Part shown: positions 55,893 to 63,003 of the stretch, piece after piece
Layout: each line of letters begins with the position of its first letter
How positions within the stretch are numbered: the stretch's first letter is position 1
Origin: an uncultured Prevotellaceae bacterium
Lineage (GTDB): Bacteria; Bacteroidota; Bacteroidia; Bacteroidales; Bacteroidaceae
Length of the DNA stretch: 64,000 nucleotides
Direction of reading: 5' to 3'
Assembly: GCA_902778535.1 (NCBI GenBank)
Contig: CACYYG010000002.1
Location: forward strand, 14,211-78,210
Translations under genes and position numbers: made by a program
The notes under the pieces: model-generated
The model's database searches: none
What the model saw: only the letters and a program-made list of their open reading frames with translations
What the model was told of the DNA's origin: nothing

Positions 55893-56480
55893 ATGACAAA
55901 ATTATTCCTGATGCGTCACGGCGAGACCATCGACAATGCCCGCCAGCTGATGCAAGGACAGGTGCAGGGCGAACTGAACGCCATTGGCAGGGAGCAGGCC
56001 GAGCAGGTGCGCGACGAGTGGGCCACCCGGCATGTCGACGTCTTCGTGTCCAGCGACCTGAAGCGTTCCTACGACACAGCCTGCATCGTGGCTGAGCCCC
56101 ACGCCCTGAAGGTGGTCACTACCCCACTCCTTCGCGAGCGCGACTGGGGCGACTTCACCGGCTGTTTCATTCCCGACCTGAAGGGACGTCCCTGGCCCGA
56201 CAACGTGGAGAAGCTCGACCATCTGCTCGACCGCGCCCGTCAGTTCCTACATTATTTATATAATGAGTACCCCGACAAGACGGTGCTGGCCGTAGGTCAC
56301 GGCATCATCAACAAAGCCGTGCAGGCCGTCTACTACAACTGCGACATGAAGGACGTCACCCGCATGACCAACGCCGAAGTGCGCCTCCTTGAGCTGGCCC
56401 ACGATTTTATCCCCTCCTCAGCCCTACAGCCAGACGGCCCTTCCGTCACGCAAAACGACAATAAGTTCTGCATCACCTGA
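55893..56480 (+). CDS. Histidine phosphatase family protein (phosphoglycerate-mutase-like)
   Basis: The 195-residue protein has the catalytic LMRHGETIDNARQ (His nucleophile), substrate-contact SSDLKRSYDTACIVAE, acid/base ERDWGDFTG and distal His in VGHGIINKAVQA. The family contains phosphatases such as CobC and broad-specificity sugar phosphatases; the target is not evident. It is cotranscribed with metG and terminated by two hairpins. Confidence 0.88.
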   Translation: MTKLFLMRHGETIDNARQLMQGQVQGELNAIGREQAEQVRDEWATRHVDVFVSSDLKRSYDTACIVAEPHALKVVTTPLLRERDWGDFTGCFIPDLKGRPWPDNVEKLDHLLDRARQFLHYLYNEYPDKTVLAVGHGIINKAVQAVYYNCDMKDVTRMTNAEVRLLELAHDFIPSSALQPDGPSVTQNDNKFCIT

Positions 56481-56487
56481 ACACCCG

Positions 56488-56515
56488 GCTCCCTGACCAC
56501 GATGAATCAGGGAGC
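56488..56515 (+). terminator. First hairpin after the metG operon
   Basis: GCTCCCTGA (56488-56496) pairs with TCAGGGAGC (56507-56515). No U-run follows, so it may stabilise or protect the 3' end. Confidence 0.45.
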
Positions 56516-56546
56516 TAAAAGCTGAAACTGGAAAAAACAACACTCT

Positions 56547-56582
56547 CCCCGCGATTCCTTTGTGCAATCGCGGGGATTTTTT
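56547..56582 (+). terminator. Intrinsic terminator of the metG operon
   Basis: CCCCGCGATT (56547-56556) pairs perfectly with AATCGCGGGG (56566-56575), followed by ATTTTTT. Confidence 0.9.
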
Positions 56583-56630
56583 GAATTGTCATATAAGAAG
56601 GAACTGGGAGCTGAATATCATTCAGGTCAG

Positions 56631-57060
56631 ATAAAATATTTTGACAAAACATGCATGAAAACGGGGCTGAACGAGGCTGAGAATGGCTCAGAATTCAAGA
56701 CAGGACAATTTGCTGAAAAAAACGCGAAAATGAGAGGGTTTGGCTATTTCGTTGATTGATAGTCGCTTAGCTCATATTCCTACTTTTCGGGAGCATCCCC
56801 ATTTTAAAAAAGGTATATCCCCATGAAAAAAAGTCAATGCCTTTTTTTCACGCGGACCATCTTTTTGAGCAAAAACGTGCCGTTCTGGAGCAAAAATTGA
56901 CCCTTTCAGAGTCTGAAAAGCTGCACAAAACCCATACACATGTGCAGTTTTTGAATCACACTCATGCTCATCCGATGACCGACCGACCGCAAAACACTGC
57001 CTTCCCGCTTCTATTTTACGAATTTCATTTGTAAAAAAATCGGAATAAAATTTCTTTACA
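56631..57060. repeat. Dispersed 430-bp intergenic repeat, copy B
   Basis: It aligns with 4061-4491 end to end in the same orientation, with frequent substitutions and few indels. It retains CTGAG/CTCAG (56677-56691), the TGAAAAAAAG/CTTTTTTTCA hairpin (56824-56850), CTGCACA/TGTGCAG (56931-56947) and the TGTAAA...TTTACA end (57030-57060). Base changes in the CTGCACA hairpin extend pairing relative to copy A, hinting at a conserved structure. No gene is supported. It fills the space between the metG terminator and the ilvC promoter. Confidence 0.85.
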
Positions 57061-57265
57061 TTTTACTTAGCCTGAAGAACATATAGGCTTTTCTTTGGGT
57101 AGTGTATAATTGCATACGACGGGTGGAGAAAGAGACATAGTTTTTTCCTCGCAGGCCAAGCGTTACGTCATGGCTTTTTTGTAAAAGAGGCTTTCCTTTT
57201 ATACGCGAAAAACGCGATGAGCAAAGAAAAATGGAGAAAAGTTTGGCTGTTTCGTAACAATTTGA

Positions 57266-57273
57266 TACCTTTG
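57266..57273 (+). promoter_or_regulatory. -7 box of ilvC
   Basis: TACCTTTG lies 154 bases before the ilvC ATG, implying a leader of about 145 bases. Confidence 0.72.
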
Positions 57274-57279
57274 CAGCCC

Positions 57280-57398
57280 TGAAAGACAACCATCTCTCGT
57301 CGCTATCTCGTGCAGGTAGCGTTTTGGGGCTGCAAGAAGACGGTGGTGAACACCAAGCGTCCTGTTCTCGGGTAGGACGGGCACGGTTCCAAGGAGAT
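57280..57398 (+). ncRNA. Structured 5' leader of ilvC; candidate cis-regulatory RNA
   Basis: The leader is GC-richer than its surroundings and holds three stems: CGCTA/TAGCG (57301-57321), GGTG/CACC (57342-57354) and CGTCCT/AGGACG (57358-57379). There is no ATG and no Ile/Leu/Val-rich leader peptide, so classical attenuation by a peptide is not supported. I cannot match it to a named riboswitch. Confidence 0.4.
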
Positions 57399-57426
57399 AA
57401 TTACAAATTCTAAATTCTAAATTAAC
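57399..57426. repeat. 7-bp tandem repeat before ilvC
   Basis: Units AATTACA, AATTCTA, AATTCTA, AATTAAC run right up to the base before the ATG. Confidence 0.7.
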
Positions 57427-57427
57427 A

Positions 57428-58477
57428 ATGGCAGAAATGAATTTTGGTGGCGTCATCGAGACTGTGGTCACCAGCAAGGAGTTCTCATTGGAGAAAGCAC
57501 GTGAAGTATTGAAGGACGAGGTCATCGCCGTCATCGGCTATGGCATTCAGGGTCCCGGACAGGCCTGCAACCTGCGCGACAACGGCTTCAACGTCATCGT
57601 CGGACAGCGTCAGGGCAAGACCTTCGACAAGGCCGTGGCCGACGGCTGGGTGCCGGGCAAGACGCTCTTCTCAATCGAGGAGGCAGCCCAGAAGGGCACC
57701 ATCCTCTGCATGCTGCTCTCCGACGCCGGTCAGATTCAGGTGTGGCCTACCATCAAGCAGCACCTCACACCGGGCAAGACACTCTACTACTCACACGGTT
57801 TCGCCATCAACTGGAGCGACCGCACAGGCGTTGTTCCCCCGAAGGATGTCGACGTCATTCTCGTGGCTCCCAAGGGCAGCGGCACCAGTCTGCGCACAAT
57901 GTTCTGCGAGGGGCGCGGCCTGAACTGCTCCTACGCCGTCTATCAGGACGCCAGCGGCAAGGCTGAGGAGAAAACCATCGCCTTCGGCATCGGCATTGGT
58001 GCCGGATATCTGTTCAAGACCACTTTCGAGCGCGAGGCTACTTCTGACCTCACGGGCGAGCGCGGCTCGCTGATGGGCGCTATTCAGGGCCTGCTCCTGG
58101 CACAATACGAAGTGCTGCGCGAGCACGGACACTCTCCCTCGGAGGCCTTCAACGAGACCGTCGAGGAACTCACCCAGAGCCTTGGCCCGCTCTTCGGCGC
58201 GAAGGGTATGGACTGGATGTATGCCAACTGCTCGACAACTGCTCAGCGCGGCGCCCTCGACTGGGCTCCCCGTTTCCACGATGCCATCAAGCCCGTGATG
58301 GAGTGGCTCTACCTCTCGGTGAAGAGCGGCATCGAGGCACAGATCAGCATCGACTCGAACTCAAAGCCCGACTATCGCGCAGGCTTGGAGAAGGAGCTGG
58401 AAGCAATGCGTAATCAGGAGATGTGGCGTGCCGGCGAAACGGTGCGTAAGCTGCGTCCCGAGAACCAGGAGCTTTAG
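57428..58477 (+). CDS. ilvC: Ketol-acid reductoisomerase
   Basis: The 349-residue NADPH enzyme of branched-chain amino-acid synthesis rearranges and reduces acetolactate or acetohydroxybutyrate. The Rossmann motif is VIGYGIQGPGQACNLRDN, and the phosphate-binding loop lies in VGQRQGKTF. The knotted C-terminal domain holds metal-site residues in DLTGERGSLMGAIQGL and the EAFNETVEELTQ helix. It is slightly longer than typical class I enzymes because of the N-terminal extension common in Bacteroidetes. No ilvB, ilvN or leu genes are adjacent. Confidence 0.96.
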   Translation: MAEMNFGGVIETVVTSKEFSLEKAREVLKDEVIAVIGYGIQGPGQACNLRDNGFNVIVGQRQGKTFDKAVADGWVPGKTLFSIEEAAQKGTILCMLLSDAGQIQVWPTIKQHLTPGKTLYYSHGFAINWSDRTGVVPPKDVDVILVAPKGSGTSLRTMFCEGRGLNCSYAVYQDASGKAEEKTIAFGIGIGAGYLFKTTFEREATSDLTGERGSLMGAIQGLLLAQYEVLREHGHSPSEAFNETVEELTQSLGPLFGAKGMDWMYANCSTTAQRGALDWAPRFHDAIKPVMEWLYLSVKSGIEAQISIDSNSKPDYRAGLEKELEAMRNQEMWRAGETVRKLRPENQEL

Positions 58478-58505
58478 TCTCCATCGCTTTCCCTCGGCTG
58501 ATTCG

Positions 58506-58513
58506 TATCTTTG
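58506..58513 (+). promoter_or_regulatory. -7 box of the patatin operon
   Basis: TATCTTTG ends 12 bases before the ATG at 58526. Confidence 0.66.
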
Positions 58514-58525
58514 CAGCCAGAAAGC

Positions 58526-59374
58526 ATGGAGAAGCTGGAAAAGAACACCGGATTGGTACTTGAAGGCGGCGGTATGCGCGGCGTCTTCACTTGTGGTGTG
58601 CTCGACGCGTTTATGAAACACGGCGTCAGTTTTCCTTACGTCGTGGCTGTCTCGGCTGGTGCCTGCAACGGCATGAGCTACATCAGTCAGCAACCGCGTC
58701 GGGCACGCTATTCCAACATCGATTTGCTGCGTAAATACGGCTATATCTCGCTGAAGAACCTGATAGCCAAGGGCAGCATCTTCGACCCAAACCTGCTCTA
58801 CGAGCGTTTCCCCAACGACATTCTACCCTTCGACTACGAGGCTTTCGGTCGCAACCCGGCGGTCTTCGAGATGGTGTGCACCAACTGTCAGACAGGCTTG
58901 GCAGAATACCTGACCGAGAAGAGCGACCGCCGTCGCATGATGGCCATCGTGAAGGCCAGCAGCTCGCTGCCCTATGTGGCGCAAATTACCGACGTCGACG
59001 GCAAGCCAATGCTCGACGGAGGTATTGTTGACTCCATACCTGTGGAGCACTCTATCGCCACCGGCCATCCTTTCAATGTAGTGGTGATGACGCGCAACCG
59101 AGGTTTCCGCTCAAAGGAGACCGACCGCAAGGTTCCCCGATTCATCTACGGCGATTACCCCCGCCTGCGCGTGGCGTTGAGCCGGCGCGTTGAGATTTAC
59201 AACCGCCAGCTGGAACTGGTGGAGCGTATGGAGGAATGGGGCGAGGTGGTGGTCATCCGTCCGCAAAAGCCGATGGAGGTCGACCGCATCTGCCGCGACC
59301 CAGAGAAACTGGAGCGTCTCTATGAAGAGGGCTACCACGAGGGCGAACAATTCTGTGAGAGATATAAAGCATGA
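58526..59374 (+). CDS. Patatin-like phospholipase (RssA/YlbK type)
   Basis: The 282-residue lipid acyl hydrolase has the oxyanion loop LEGGGMRGVFTCGVL, the nucleophile elbow AVSAGACNG (Ser-Ala-Gly) and the catalytic Asp in MLDGGIVDSIP. There is no signal peptide, so it is probably cytoplasmic or membrane-associated, unlike its exported operon partners. The ATG at 58526 follows the promoter closely. Its stop overlaps the next gene's ATG (ATGA at 59371-59374). Confidence 0.88.
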   Translation: MEKLEKNTGLVLEGGGMRGVFTCGVLDAFMKHGVSFPYVVAVSAGACNGMSYISQQPRRARYSNIDLLRKYGYISLKNLIAKGSIFDPNLLYERFPNDILPFDYEAFGRNPAVFEMVCTNCQTGLAEYLTEKSDRRRMMAIVKASSSLPYVAQITDVDGKPMLDGGIVDSIPVEHSIATGHPFNVVVMTRNRGFRSKETDRKVPRFIYGDYPRLRVALSRRVEIYNRQLELVERMEEWGEVVVIRPQKPMEVDRICRDPEKLERLYEEGYHEGEQFCERYKA

Positions 59375-60975
59375 ACATAGAGAAAAGAGGAATGAAGCAT
59401 CAGCTATTAACCGGCATAGGTTGTATAATGCTGGCTGTTCTTTCGGCCTGTAGCGGTCAGAAGAAAGAGGTGTCTCAGACACCGTCGGAGCCGTCGGAAC
59501 CAGCTGAGCATATTCCTACCTTAGAGGAGCTGACGCTGCCCGACACTGTCTTCTCCTCAGTCGGCGCCATGAGCTATGTCGTTGAGGATGTGGACTCCGT
59601 GCCTCGTCCCTTGCAATACTACGACGACCTCTACGACCGCTCCGACCGCGTGATGACCTTCCGCCGCAATCTGCTGCGCAACGCTTCCTTCGGCGGACAT
59701 GTAGAGGGCACACCTAAGGAGATTGAGGTGGCTTGGAGCTATGACACACCCTACGGACGCGCCGAGACGAAGTTCGGCCAGTGGGGCGGCGGCACGGGAT
59801 GGACGGGACAGCCACTCTATGTACATTGGACGGAGGCAGAGATAGACAGCCTGCGGAAGGGCGGCGCTCCGCTTACCGCCGACTTCGGCCCCGAAGAAAT
59901 CATGGTAGGCTCGCTGTGCGGCGAGGCATTCTTCCTCAACTTCGAAACGGGAAAGCCCTCGCGCCAGCCGCTTGACCTGCACAACGTGGTGAAAGGCACG
60001 ATGTCGATGGATCCTGAGCTGATGAACCTCTACTCGGGACAAGGCGTACCGAAGGGCGAGCCGCTGGGGTGTCAGGCTTTTTCATTGACGACTCACCGTC
60101 GCGGCACTTTCTTCAGCGATTCACGGGCCTGGCGAGGCTGGCAGGCCTTCGACTCGTCGCCCATCGTGGCCGGCGGCTACCTGTTCTGGCCAGGCGAGAA
60201 CGGCAGCCTCTTCAAGTTCGAGCGTCAGGCAGGCGGTGTGCTGAAGCGCGTCAGCACACTGCGCTACAGGGTGAACGGCGCAGCACCAGGCATCGAGTCG
60301 AGCCTCTGCGTCTATCGCAACTACGGATTCTTCTCTGACAATCACGGCAACATCATAGGCGTCAACCTGAACACGATGCGCCCTGTGTGGCACGTGAAGA
60401 ACCTCGACGACAGCGACGGCTCCATCAACTGTCGCATAGAGGACGGCACACCTTATTTATATACCGCGTGCGAAGTGGACAAGCAGGGCACGCAGGGGCG
60501 TTGCCGCTTCCTGAAGCTGAAAGCCCTGACGGGTGAAATAGTATGGGAAAGCCTCATCGACTGCAACCGTATCGACCTGGGCTCAAAGATTCTCGACGGA
60601 GGAATGTACGCCACGCCGCTCTTGGGACAAGGCGACTGCGAGGGCATGATCTTCGCCAACATCTGCCGCAACAGCGCACATCCCGACCGCGGACAGCTCA
60701 CCGCCATCAGCACCGACGACGGACGCGTGCTCTATACCGTAGGCTACGGCAATTTCTGCTGGTCGTCGCCTGTGGGATTCACCAACGAGAACAACGAGTT
60801 CTTCGTCTTCACAGCCGATGCCAACGGAGTAGTGTATGTCATCAGGGGCAAGGATGGCGAGGTACTCTGCAAGAAAGCAATGGGCGCCAACTTCGAGTCG
60901 TCGCCCTGCGTGGTGGGCAACAGCGCCGTCGTGGGCTGTCGAGGCACGAAGATTTACAAATTTGTCATAAAATAA
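59371..60975 (+). CDS. PQQ-like beta-propeller lipoprotein
   Basis: The 534-residue lipoprotein has its signal and lipobox VLSAC near residues 24-28. A beta-propeller made of Trp-docking/PQQ-like repeats follows, for example FETGKPSRQPLDL, LNTMRPVWHVKNL, ALTGEIVWESLID, STDDGRVLYTVG and GKDGEVLCKKAMG, as in BamB and PQQ-dehydrogenase propellers without the dehydrogenase active site. It is probably an outer-membrane or periplasmic scaffold. The ATG overlapping the patatin stop gives an N-terminal MNIEKRG before the hydrophobic signal. A second ATG at 59392 is equally possible. Confidence 0.8.
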   Translation: MNIEKRGMKHQLLTGIGCIMLAVLSACSGQKKEVSQTPSEPSEPAEHIPTLEELTLPDTVFSSVGAMSYVVEDVDSVPRPLQYYDDLYDRSDRVMTFRRNLLRNASFGGHVEGTPKEIEVAWSYDTPYGRAETKFGQWGGGTGWTGQPLYVHWTEAEIDSLRKGGAPLTADFGPEEIMVGSLCGEAFFLNFETGKPSRQPLDLHNVVKGTMSMDPELMNLYSGQGVPKGEPLGCQAFSLTTHRRGTFFSDSRAWRGWQAFDSSPIVAGGYLFWPGENGSLFKFERQAGGVLKRVSTLRYRVNGAAPGIESSLCVYRNYGFFSDNHGNIIGVNLNTMRPVWHVKNLDDSDGSINCRIEDGTPYLYTACEVDKQGTQGRCRFLKLKALTGEIVWESLIDCNRIDLGSKILDGGMYATPLLGQGDCEGMIFANICRNSAHPDRGQLTAISTDDGRVLYTVGYGNFCWSSPVGFTNENNEFFVFTADANGVVYVIRGKDGEVLCKKAMGANFESSPCVVGNSAVVGCRGTKIYKFVIK

Positions 60976-60978
60976 AGG

Positions 60979-61800
60979 ATGATGAAGATAAAGAATTACG
61001 TGATACTGATGCTGGTGGGGTTGCTCTCGTTGAGCAACGCTATTGCGCAGGGCACCGACCTGCTCTCAGCAAAGAGAAACGTCATACCCGGAGGCTACAA
61101 CTTCTGGGTCTACACCCCCGAGGACTACTACTACACGCAGGAGTCGACACCCTTGGTGCTCTTCCTTCACGGTGCCAGCCTCTGCGGCCACGACCTCAAC
61201 CGAGCCCTGCGCTACGGAACGGTAGCCGCCATCAAGATGGGACGGCAGGTGCCTGCGCTGGTCATCACGCCGCAGAACCCGGGCGGCCCGTGGAATCCCA
61301 AGAAGCTGAACGACATTCTGGAATGGCTGGATAAGAACGACTATGCCTACGACCACAACCGCGTCTACGTGCTGGGCATGAGCCTCGGCGGCTACGGCAC
61401 GCTCGACTTCGTGGGCACTTATCCCGAGAAGGTGGCGGCGGCTATGGCCCTCTGCGGCGGCTGTACGCTGAAAGACCAGAGCCGCATGGGTGAGCTTCCC
61501 CTGTGGATTATTCACGGCACCGCCGACAAGGCCGTCAGCGTGCGTGAATCGCAGGTCGTCGTCAACCGTATGAAGCAGGCAGGCATCACCGACCGCCTGC
61601 GCTACGACTGGCTGCCCGGTGCCTCGCACGGAGCCTTGGCACGCTATTTCTACACCTACAAAACCTACGAATGGCTCTTCTCACACTCCCTGCGCGACCC
61701 CGACCGTCCCGTCAACCGCGACATCGACATCACCCAGGGCGACCTCAACCAGGCATACCGCGACATGGAAAAGCGCGTGGAGCAGTTAGAGACGGAATAA
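60979..61800 (+). CDS. Secreted alpha/beta-hydrolase (esterase/prolyl-oligopeptidase-like)
   Basis: The 273-residue exported enzyme has a signal peptide (MMKIKNYVILMLVGLLSLSNAIA). The alpha/beta-hydrolase core has the HG oxyanion element LFLHGASLCG, the nucleophile elbow VLGMSLGGYG (Ser near residue 137), the acid in IIHGTADKAV and the catalytic His in PGASHGA. It resembles the phospholipase/carboxylesterase and feruloyl-esterase-like groups; the substrate is unknown. It lies three bases after the propeller lipoprotein, giving a three-gene envelope lipid or ester hydrolase operon. Confidence 0.82.
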   Translation: MMKIKNYVILMLVGLLSLSNAIAQGTDLLSAKRNVIPGGYNFWVYTPEDYYYTQESTPLVLFLHGASLCGHDLNRALRYGTVAAIKMGRQVPALVITPQNPGGPWNPKKLNDILEWLDKNDYAYDHNRVYVLGMSLGGYGTLDFVGTYPEKVAAAMALCGGCTLKDQSRMGELPLWIIHGTADKAVSVRESQVVVNRMKQAGITDRLRYDWLPGASHGALARYFYTYKTYEWLFSHSLRDPDRPVNRDIDITQGDLNQAYRDMEKRVEQLETE

Positions 61801-61968
61801 GTGCTTTCACCTGAAGTGTGTCAAGACACAAAAAAAGACCGCCATGACGGACGGCCTATATAGTATTATTTTGGAGAAATAAAGTGTGGAAAACCGTGCA
61901 ATCCCTTTCAGAACGTTAAATGCGGGAAGATTTTTGGCCTGCAGTGACGAAAGTTCACGGAAAAGTAG

Positions 61969-61976
61969 TAACTTTG
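61969..61976 (+). promoter_or_regulatory. -7 box of the PIN toxin-antitoxin operon
   Basis: TAACTTTG lies 30 bases before the antitoxin ATG. Bases 61801-61968 hold no supported gene. Confidence 0.62.
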
Positions 61977-62006
61977 CTGACGTAAATAATAAAGCAAGGA
62001 AGAGTT

Positions 62007-62225
62007 ATGGAAGATTTAGTATTATCAATCCCAATTCAGGACAGGGCGCTCATCGAGACGCTGGCTCAACGAATGGGCTGGACGATGCGCCGCCGGCGCA
62101 CGTCCGTCGAGAGGTTTATCGAATCCTGCCCGAAGACTCCGCATATGACCGACGAGGAGATTCAGGCTGAAATTCGGGAGCAGCGAGAGCAGGATCAAGC
62201 AGGCTTGAATCTTGCCGAGTCGTGA
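62007..62225 (+). CDS. Putative antitoxin of a PIN-domain pair
   Basis: The 72-residue protein starts MEDLVLSIPIQDRALIETLA, followed by QRMGWTMRRRRTSVERFI, and ends with an acidic, Glu/Gln-rich tail. Size, charge pattern and position directly before a PIN-domain gene fit a type II antitoxin. A purine-rich AAGGAAGAG precedes the ATG, which is unusual here. The basic Arg run may bind DNA. No named family is certain. Confidence 0.65.
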   Translation: MEDLVLSIPIQDRALIETLAQRMGWTMRRRRTSVERFIESCPKTPHMTDEEIQAEIREQREQDQAGLNLAES

Positions 62226-62269
62226 CCGAATTCGAGCATAGTTCCAATCAATGCTGTCAGAAAAGGTCT

Positions 62270-62674
62270 ATGAAGATTCTGTTCGACACCAACCTCTGGA
62301 TTTCGTTCATGATAGGCAAGCGGCTTTCGTCGCTGGCTGATGTGTTGTGCCGCCACGACGTGGAGGTCTATGTCAGCGAACAGGAACTCGACGAAATCCG
62401 CCGTGTCATAGCCCGCGAGAAGTTTGACAAATTCATTTCCGCCGAGACACGCTATTACTTCTTCGAAATGGTCTATGATGTCTGCTTCATCACCGACATC
62501 AACGTAGAGGCCAAGTCCGACATCCGCGACCCGAAAGACCTCTATCTACTTTCGATGGCCGAAAGCGTTCCCGTTGATTATATCGTCAGCGGCGACAAAG
62601 ACCTTACCGACCTCAAGGAACATGCCGGCATCCCCATACTGAAGTATTCCGAACTGCTGGAAAAGTTAAAATAA
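62270..62674 (+). CDS. PIN-domain toxin (VapC/COG1569-like RNase)
   Basis: The 134-residue PIN protein has the first acidic site in LFDTNLWISFMIG, a middle Glu in SEQELDEIRRVI, and the distal pair in RDPKDLYLLSM and VSGDKDLTDL. These residues coordinate Mg2+/Mn2+ in PIN RNases. The ATG at 62270 gives the canonical N-terminus MKILFDTNL. A GTG at 62222 overlapping the antitoxin stop (GTGA) would add 16 residues and is possible but less likely. It probably cleaves RNA when freed from the antitoxin. Confidence 0.82.
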   Translation: MKILFDTNLWISFMIGKRLSSLADVLCRHDVEVYVSEQELDEIRRVIAREKFDKFISAETRYYFFEMVYDVCFITDINVEAKSDIRDPKDLYLLSMAESVPVDYIVSGDKDLTDLKEHAGIPILKYSELLEKLK

Positions 62675-62682
62675 CGTGGATA

Positions 62683-62739
62683 AACACAGTGCGGGAACCC
62701 GAAGTCGAGAATGTCGGCGCGGGTTCCCGTTGTGTTTTT
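62683..62739 (+). terminator. Terminator of the toxin-antitoxin operon
   Basis: AACACA pairs with TGTGTT at the base, and CGGGAACCCG (62692-62701) pairs perfectly with CGGGTTCCCG (62720-62729), followed by TGTTTTTG. Confidence 0.85.
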
Positions 62740-62951
62740 GAATGCATCGGCATTGTCCGTGCCAAGGCTTCCACTCACAAATGTAAATTTTTAGAACTTA
62801 CCTACCCTGAATTTTTTTCAGACGAGTCAAGCGGCACAGCCGAGCGCGTGTTACGCCTTTATACACAAGGGTTTCAAAGGTAGGAAACTTTAGTTAATTG
62901 ATTGTTGCGAAGAAATGGCGGTCTTTCTTTGCGTGAGCAAGATTATTTTCG
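62740..62951. other. Unexplained intergenic segment with an orphan minus-strand -7-like box
   Basis: TACCTTTG occurs on the minus strand at 62875-62882. It points left, toward the toxin terminator, with no supported gene in that direction. TACCTACC near 62802 and GGTAGG at 62879-62884 form a short inverted pair. A small plus-strand frame here (62689-62883) overlaps the terminator and has no recognisable features. Confidence 0.3.
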
Positions 62952-62959
62952 TACCTTTG
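62952..62959 (+). promoter_or_regulatory. -7 box of trpS
   Basis: TACCTTTG lies 44 bases before the ATG at 63004. Confidence 0.72.
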
Positions 62960-63003
62960 CATCGTCAAAAGAGAAATCATACAAGAAAGACTAATAAATA
63001 ATA

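Noticed and set aside
57274-57427. Leader peptide attenuator before ilvC
   Set aside because: No ATG or GTG frame rich in Ile, Leu or Val is present in the leader.
57199-57534. 111-codon minus-strand frame over the ilvC leader
   Set aside because: It spans a promoter, a structured leader and the ilvC start on the opposite strand, with no domain signature.
62689-62883. 64-codon plus-strand frame after the toxin gene
   Set aside because: It begins inside the terminator hairpin, lacks a promoter and resembles no known family.
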